A stretch of 52,138 bases of DNA from UBA12068 sp964452415 (GTDB lineage: Bacteria; Patescibacteriota; Minisyncoccia; Moranbacterales; GWC2-37-73): NCBI GenBank assembly GCA_964452415.1, contig CAYVME010000004.1, positions 1 to 52,138 of the forward strand, read 5' to 3'. Position 1 is the stretch's first letter; each line of letters begins with the position of its first letter. A program made the translations under genes and the position numbers. Below are positions 48,379 to 52,138 of this stretch, in pieces. The notes beneath the pieces were generated by a model. That model was not told the DNA's origin, made no database searches, and worked only from the letters and a program-made list of their open reading frames with translations.

Positions 48379-49059
48379 TTATAAAAATTTCTTAATTATT
48401 TTTTGTGCCTTTTCCAAATCATCAGGGTTCCCAATTGGAAACCAGTTTTCAGCCTTTTCAACTCTCACTGGAAAATCATTCGCTAACAATGACAACGGTT
48501 GAATTATCTCATACTCACCTCGCTCACTTATTGTCATCGGATATTCGAAAATTTTTCTATTAAATTTATAAAGTCCAATATTGGCCAAAGCTGGTCCTGA
48601 AATATCTGGTTTTTCCACAATTTTTTCGAGATTTCCATTGTTATCAAGGTGCAAAATTCCAAATTTTCGAGGATTATCAACCTCAAATCCAAGTACCGCA
48701 AAATCATAATTGATTATTTTGGCGATATCATCTTTCATGTACAAATCGTCTCCCATCATCACCACAAAATCAGACTTGATCAAATCCTTAACCAGATAAA
48801 CTGCTCCGCCACTCCCATTCAATTTCTCTTGCACCACATAAGAAATTTTCTTTCCGGCGTAAAAATCTCCAAAATATTTTTGAATTTGATTTCCCAAATA
48901 TCCAACCACAAAAATCACTTCATCAATTTCACCTGGAAGCGCTTCGAGTTTGTACGCCAAGATTGGCTTTTTATTGATTTCAAGCATTGGCTTTGGAATA
49001 TTTTCGGTAAGTTCATTCATTCTTGTTCCGCGACCAGCCGCTAAGACTACTATTTGCAT
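48379..49059 (-). CDS. Sugar-1-phosphate nucleotidyltransferase
   Basis: 226 aa from the ATG at 49059 (MQIVVLAAGRGTRM); a GTG at 49098 would add 13 residues. The nucleotide-binding G-x-G-x-R loop is at 9-13, with ENIPKPMLEINKKPIL after it and DFVVMMGDDLY as the metal-binding region. Enzymes of this group make NDP-sugars for glycans; base and sugar are unclear. It lies between leuS and yvcK on the same strand, 41 bp after leuS. Confidence 0.9.
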   Translation of the reverse strand: MQIVVLAAGRGTRMNELTENIPKPMLEINKKPILAYKLEALPGEIDEVIFVVGYLGNQIQKYFGDFYAGKKISYVVQEKLNGSGGAVYLVKDLIKSDFVVMMGDDLYMKDDIAKIINYDFAVLGFEVDNPRKFGILHLDNNGNLEKIVEKPDISGPALANIGLYKFNRKIFEYPMTISERGEYEIIQPLSLLANDFPVRVEKAENWFPIGNPDDLEKAQKIIKKFL

Positions 49060-49100
49060 TTTTTTATTTGAAAAAATATTAGAAAAATTAACCTTCACAA

Positions 49101-52040
49101 CTATACAACAATATTAATAAGTTTTCCTGGCACAAAAATTATTTTTTTGATTTCTTTTCCATCAGTGAAAACTTTCACCTTTTCACTTTCAAGAGCTGTT
49201 TCCTTGAGCTCATCTTGGGTCACATCATGGGCCACCATCAAGCGCTCTCGAACTTTCCCATTCACCTGCACCACCATTTCAATTTCATCATCGTGCAAAT
49301 ATTTTTCATCAACTTCTGGCCACGATTGCAAGAAAACTGATTCACTGTGCCCAAGTTTTTCCCAAATTTCTTCAGCCATGTGCGGAGCAAAAGGTGCCAG
49401 AAGTATAAGCATCTTTTCCATGTCAGCCACATTATCAAAAAAATCATACCCAACAGAAATCTCTTCATCTACTTTATTTGTATTTGAATCCCTCATCTCA
49501 TTAAGAAGTATCATCATTTGTGATATTGCCGTATTAAATCTAAAACTTTCAATATCCTCTGTTACCTTCTTAATTGTCTTATTCAGAAGCCGCAGCTTAA
49601 TATTTCCTCCAGTTGAAGCTACGGGATATTTTAATTTAAAATTCGCAAATTCATTAAAAAAATCCATTGTTTTATCCAAAAATCTTTTCAGCCCAACCAT
49701 ATTCTTAGTGTTCCAGGCTTTCATCTCCTCAAGAGGCCCCATGAACATTTCATACAGTCGAAGCGAATCTGCACCAAACTCTGCCACCACATCATCAGGA
49801 TTCACAATGTTTCCCAAAGATTTTGACATTTTTCTTCCGTCCTCAGCCATGATCATTCCTTGATGACGAAGTTTCAAAAATGGTTCATCAAATTCAACAT
49901 AACCGAATTTTTTTAGAGCCTTGGTGAAGAATCTTGCATACAACAAATGCAAGACGGTATGTTCTGCTCCACCCATATACAAATCAACAGGCATCCATTT
50001 TTTAATGTTTTCTTTTGAGGCGAATTCTTTTTCATTTTTTGGATCAGCAAATCGAAGATAATACCAAGAAGAACAAACGAAAGTATCCATCGTGTCTGAT
50101 TCCCTTCTGGCAGCGCTTCCACAATTTGGACAAGTTACATCATGAAAAGTTTTTGAATGCACCAAGGGCGATTCTCCAGTTGGTTTGAAATCAACATCGG
50201 TTGGCAAAAGCACTGGCAAGTTTTCTTCTTTTTCTGCAACCTCCCCACATTTTTCGCAATATATAATTGGAATTGGCGCACCCCAATATCGCTGCCTTGA
50301 GACAAGCCAATCGCGAAGTTTATAGTTTATTTTTCTTTTTCCAATTCCTTCTTTTTCTAGCCACTCAGCCATTTTTTCACGCGCATCCTCGGAATTCAAA
50401 TCCGTAAACTTCCCAGAATTAATAAGCACTCCATCCTCAGTGTATGCAGTTTCTCCACTTCTAAGAATACCAGCAAACCATTGATGCACATTCAGATTGA
50501 CATAATCCCCCAACGCTTTTTCTTCAATCCAAACACCTGTGTGATTTTTAACATTTTCAAAATCTGGCTCAATGTGCTCTTCATTTTCCAATTCCACCAA
50601 ATAACACTCCGTATCAGCGTATCGATTAACCCCCTTATGCTCAGCAAAAAAATTACTGTGGACTTCACCACCGATTTTGCTAACTTTTTTTATGTTTTGA
50701 TATCCAGTTTCCTCTTTCGTTTCTCTGATTGCAGCCTCTTCGGCTGATTCTTCAACTTCGACACCACCAATAACAAAAGATTTCCAATCAAATTTTTCCC
50801 AATGCAAACAATAATATTTATCCTCTGACCAATGCTTCACAATAGCCACTACAGTTTTTCTGCGAACAGTTTGGGCCTCATCACGAACAGCATCTTTCCC
50901 ATGAGTCACCTTAAACAATGGAGAAATTGATTGCTTAATCGGCAAATCATATTTTTTTGCAAATTCAAAATCTCTTTCATCATGTGCTGGAACAGCCATC
51001 ACTGCTCCTGTTCCATATTGACTTAGGACATAGTCGCCAATAAAAAGAGGGACCAATTCTCCATTAAAAGGATTTATGATTTCAATTCCCTTCAATCTTA
51101 CACCTGTTTTTTCCTTGGCCTCCATTCTTTCAAGATCGGTTTTCTTTTTTGATTCCTTTTGATATTTTTCAACTTCATTAAAATTAGTTATTTGAGATTT
51201 CAAGCTTTCCACAATTGCATGCTCTGGACTTGCCACAACATAAGTAATTCCAAAAACAGTGTCGATTCTGGTTGTGAAAACTTTCAACTTTTGATCAGAG
51301 TTTTTAATCTCAAAATCAAATTCAACACCTTCACTTTTTCCAATCCAATTTTTCTGTGCTATCTTGGTTGAATTTGGCCAATCAATACCATCAAGACCAC
51401 TTATGAGTCCTAAAATTTTTCCATTTTCATTTTCTTGATCCTCGATAAAATCTGTAATTTTGAAAAACCATTGCTCCAAGTCTTTTTGCACAACCTGATT
51501 TTTGCAACGCTCACAAGCACCATCTTCAACTTGCTCATTTGCCAAAACAGTCATGCAAGAGTCGCACCAATTAACCTTGGCTTTTTTCTTATATGCCAAT
51601 CCATTTTTATATAAAAATAAGAAAAACCATTGCGTCCATTTGTAATATTCAGGACTTGAAGTGTCAATTTCCCTAGACCAATCATAGGAAATTCCCAAAC
51701 TCTTAATTTGTTTAATGAAATTTTGGATATTTTCATGAGTTGTCTTGTCGGGATGTGTTCCATTTTTGATGGCAAAATTTTCTGCAGGAAGACCAAAAGC
51801 ATCCCAGCCGATTGGATGAAGAACATTGAAGCCATTCAGTCTCTTGAAACGAGAATAAATGTCAGTAGCAGTGTAATTTTCAACATGACCCACATGAAGT
51901 CCGGCCCCGGATGGATACGGGAACATGTCTAGACAATAAAATTTCGGGTCTTTTGAATTTTCTTTAGCCTCAGACAATTCAATTTGCTCAGCCCACCTGT
52001 CTTGCCATTTTTTTTCAATATTTTTCGGTTCGTATTTCAT
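49101..52040 (-). CDS. leuS: Leucyl-tRNA synthetase with an inserted Nudix domain
   Basis: 979 aa, about 100 or more longer than usual. Class I motifs: HVGH at 49-52 and KMSKS at 737-741; Cys pairs at 597-600 region (CEKCGE) and CPNCGS mark the zinc modules. The editing domain runs to AVPAHDERDFEFAKKYDLPIKQ (~349-370) and normally continues with a short loop to GVLINSGKF (~537). Here ~160 residues intervene (about 372-532) and contain a complete Nudix box, Gly425-x5-Glu431-x7-Arg439-Glu440-x2-Glu443-Glu444-x-Gly446. It charges tRNA-Leu; what the Nudix part hydrolyses is unknown. Confidence 0.95.
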   Translation of the reverse strand: MKYEPKNIEKKWQDRWAEQIELSEAKENSKDPKFYCLDMFPYPSGAGLHVGHVENYTATDIYSRFKRLNGFNVLHPIGWDAFGLPAENFAIKNGTHPDKTTHENIQNFIKQIKSLGISYDWSREIDTSSPEYYKWTQWFFLFLYKNGLAYKKKAKVNWCDSCMTVLANEQVEDGACERCKNQVVQKDLEQWFFKITDFIEDQENENGKILGLISGLDGIDWPNSTKIAQKNWIGKSEGVEFDFEIKNSDQKLKVFTTRIDTVFGITYVVASPEHAIVESLKSQITNFNEVEKYQKESKKKTDLERMEAKEKTGVRLKGIEIINPFNGELVPLFIGDYVLSQYGTGAVMAVPAHDERDFEFAKKYDLPIKQSISPLFKVTHGKDAVRDEAQTVRRKTVVAIVKHWSEDKYYCLHWEKFDWKSFVIGGVEVEESAEEAAIRETKEETGYQNIKKVSKIGGEVHSNFFAEHKGVNRYADTECYLVELENEEHIEPDFENVKNHTGVWIEEKALGDYVNLNVHQWFAGILRSGETAYTEDGVLINSGKFTDLNSEDAREKMAEWLEKEGIGKRKINYKLRDWLVSRQRYWGAPIPIIYCEKCGEVAEKEENLPVLLPTDVDFKPTGESPLVHSKTFHDVTCPNCGSAARRESDTMDTFVCSSWYYLRFADPKNEKEFASKENIKKWMPVDLYMGGAEHTVLHLLYARFFTKALKKFGYVEFDEPFLKLRHQGMIMAEDGRKMSKSLGNIVNPDDVVAEFGADSLRLYEMFMGPLEEMKAWNTKNMVGLKRFLDKTMDFFNEFANFKLKYPVASTGGNIKLRLLNKTIKKVTEDIESFRFNTAISQMMILLNEMRDSNTNKVDEEISVGYDFFDNVADMEKMLILLAPFAPHMAEEIWEKLGHSESVFLQSWPEVDEKYLHDDEIEMVVQVNGKVRERLMVAHDVTQDELKETALESEKVKVFTDGKEIKKIIFVPGKLINIVV

Positions 52041-52088
52041 AGTTATACATAATTACAAATTTTTACAAAAATACAAAAAGTGCTTTTT

Positions 52089-52138
52089 GGTTTGCCTGTT
52101 TTCTTTCGAGACTATAATGAACGACAGTGAATTCTTAG
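52089..52138 (+). repeat. Nested inverted-repeat element, family 1, copy G, cut by window end
   Basis: The left arm GTTTGCC plus TGTTTTCTTTCGAGAC and internal CGACAGTGAATTC are present; the right half lies outside. It sits upstream of leuS in the same orientation as the other six copies. Confidence 0.75.

Noticed and set aside
5724..52138. CRISPR array interpretation of the repeated elements
   Set aside because: The copies are kilobases apart, internally palindromic and intergenic, not clustered with unique spacers; no cas gene is seen.

Overview
The window looks like a chromosomal segment of a Candidate Phyla Radiation (Patescibacteria) bacterium of Parcubacteria type. Moranbacteria-like is my impression only; no rRNA is present to test it. 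The clues are low GC with AT-rich spacers, many genes without a clear Shine-Dalgarno sequence, a short EF-Ts, a Lys/Ala-rich histone-H1-like protein, and families typical of these genomes: a VirD4/TraD-like ATPase with a DUF5663 protein, a PP2C-like/coiled-coil/membrane/propeller protein, and many GT39/GT4 glycosyltransferases. UGA acts as a stop and RF1 is present, so the code appears standard.

Layout. 1-7.6 kb is translation and nucleoid: partial tRNA-Thr, then on the minus strand rpsB-tsf-ricT-TPR; on the plus strand rpmE, then prfA-prmC behind a structured leader; an H1-like gene; a 0.8 kb AT-rich gap with a DnaA-box-like site; and a small membrane protein. 7.7-13.6 kb is a minus-strand envelope and maintenance block: DUF192, WecA/MraY-like transferase, GT2, small membrane protein, RmuC, and a winged-helix regulator. 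13.7-17.5 kb holds the PP2C-like receptor-type protein, an apparent ~310-nt non-coding RNA gene with its own promoter and terminator, and a small secreted protein. 17.5-25.3 kb is a five-gene minus-strand cluster built around a coupling-type ATPase with large unknown partners, the best candidate here for an undescribed system. 25.5-35.8 kb holds a small membrane protein, two GT39-like enzymes, ftsQ, holB, two GT4 enzymes, mreB and a Nudix hydrolase. 35.9-52.1 kb is mostly cell-wall precursor synthesis (murA, murD, glmS, yvcK, a D-aminoacylase-like protein), plus a CAP protein, rlmN, a HAD protein, PAP2, an HTH-NRAMP fusion, a nucleotidyltransferase, and a leuS with a Nudix domain embedded in it.

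The most unusual content is intergenic. Seven copies (one cut by the window edge) of a ~110-180 bp nested inverted repeat occur, all in the same orientation. Its outer and inner stems differ in sequence between copies yet stay self-complementary within each copy. One copy is split by a second palindromic element, with a possible 3-bp target duplication. Separately, at least nine loci carry repeats with a strict 7-nt period from several unrelated heptamer families. Some are inverted pairs, and some lie in frame inside prmC and glycosyltransferase genes.

Together the genes describe a small cell with a peptidoglycan wall (murA, murD, glmS, ftsQ, mreB), considerable surface glycosylation, and a membrane-anchored NTPase machine of unknown job. 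Calls rest on motif recognition by eye; no database search was possible.
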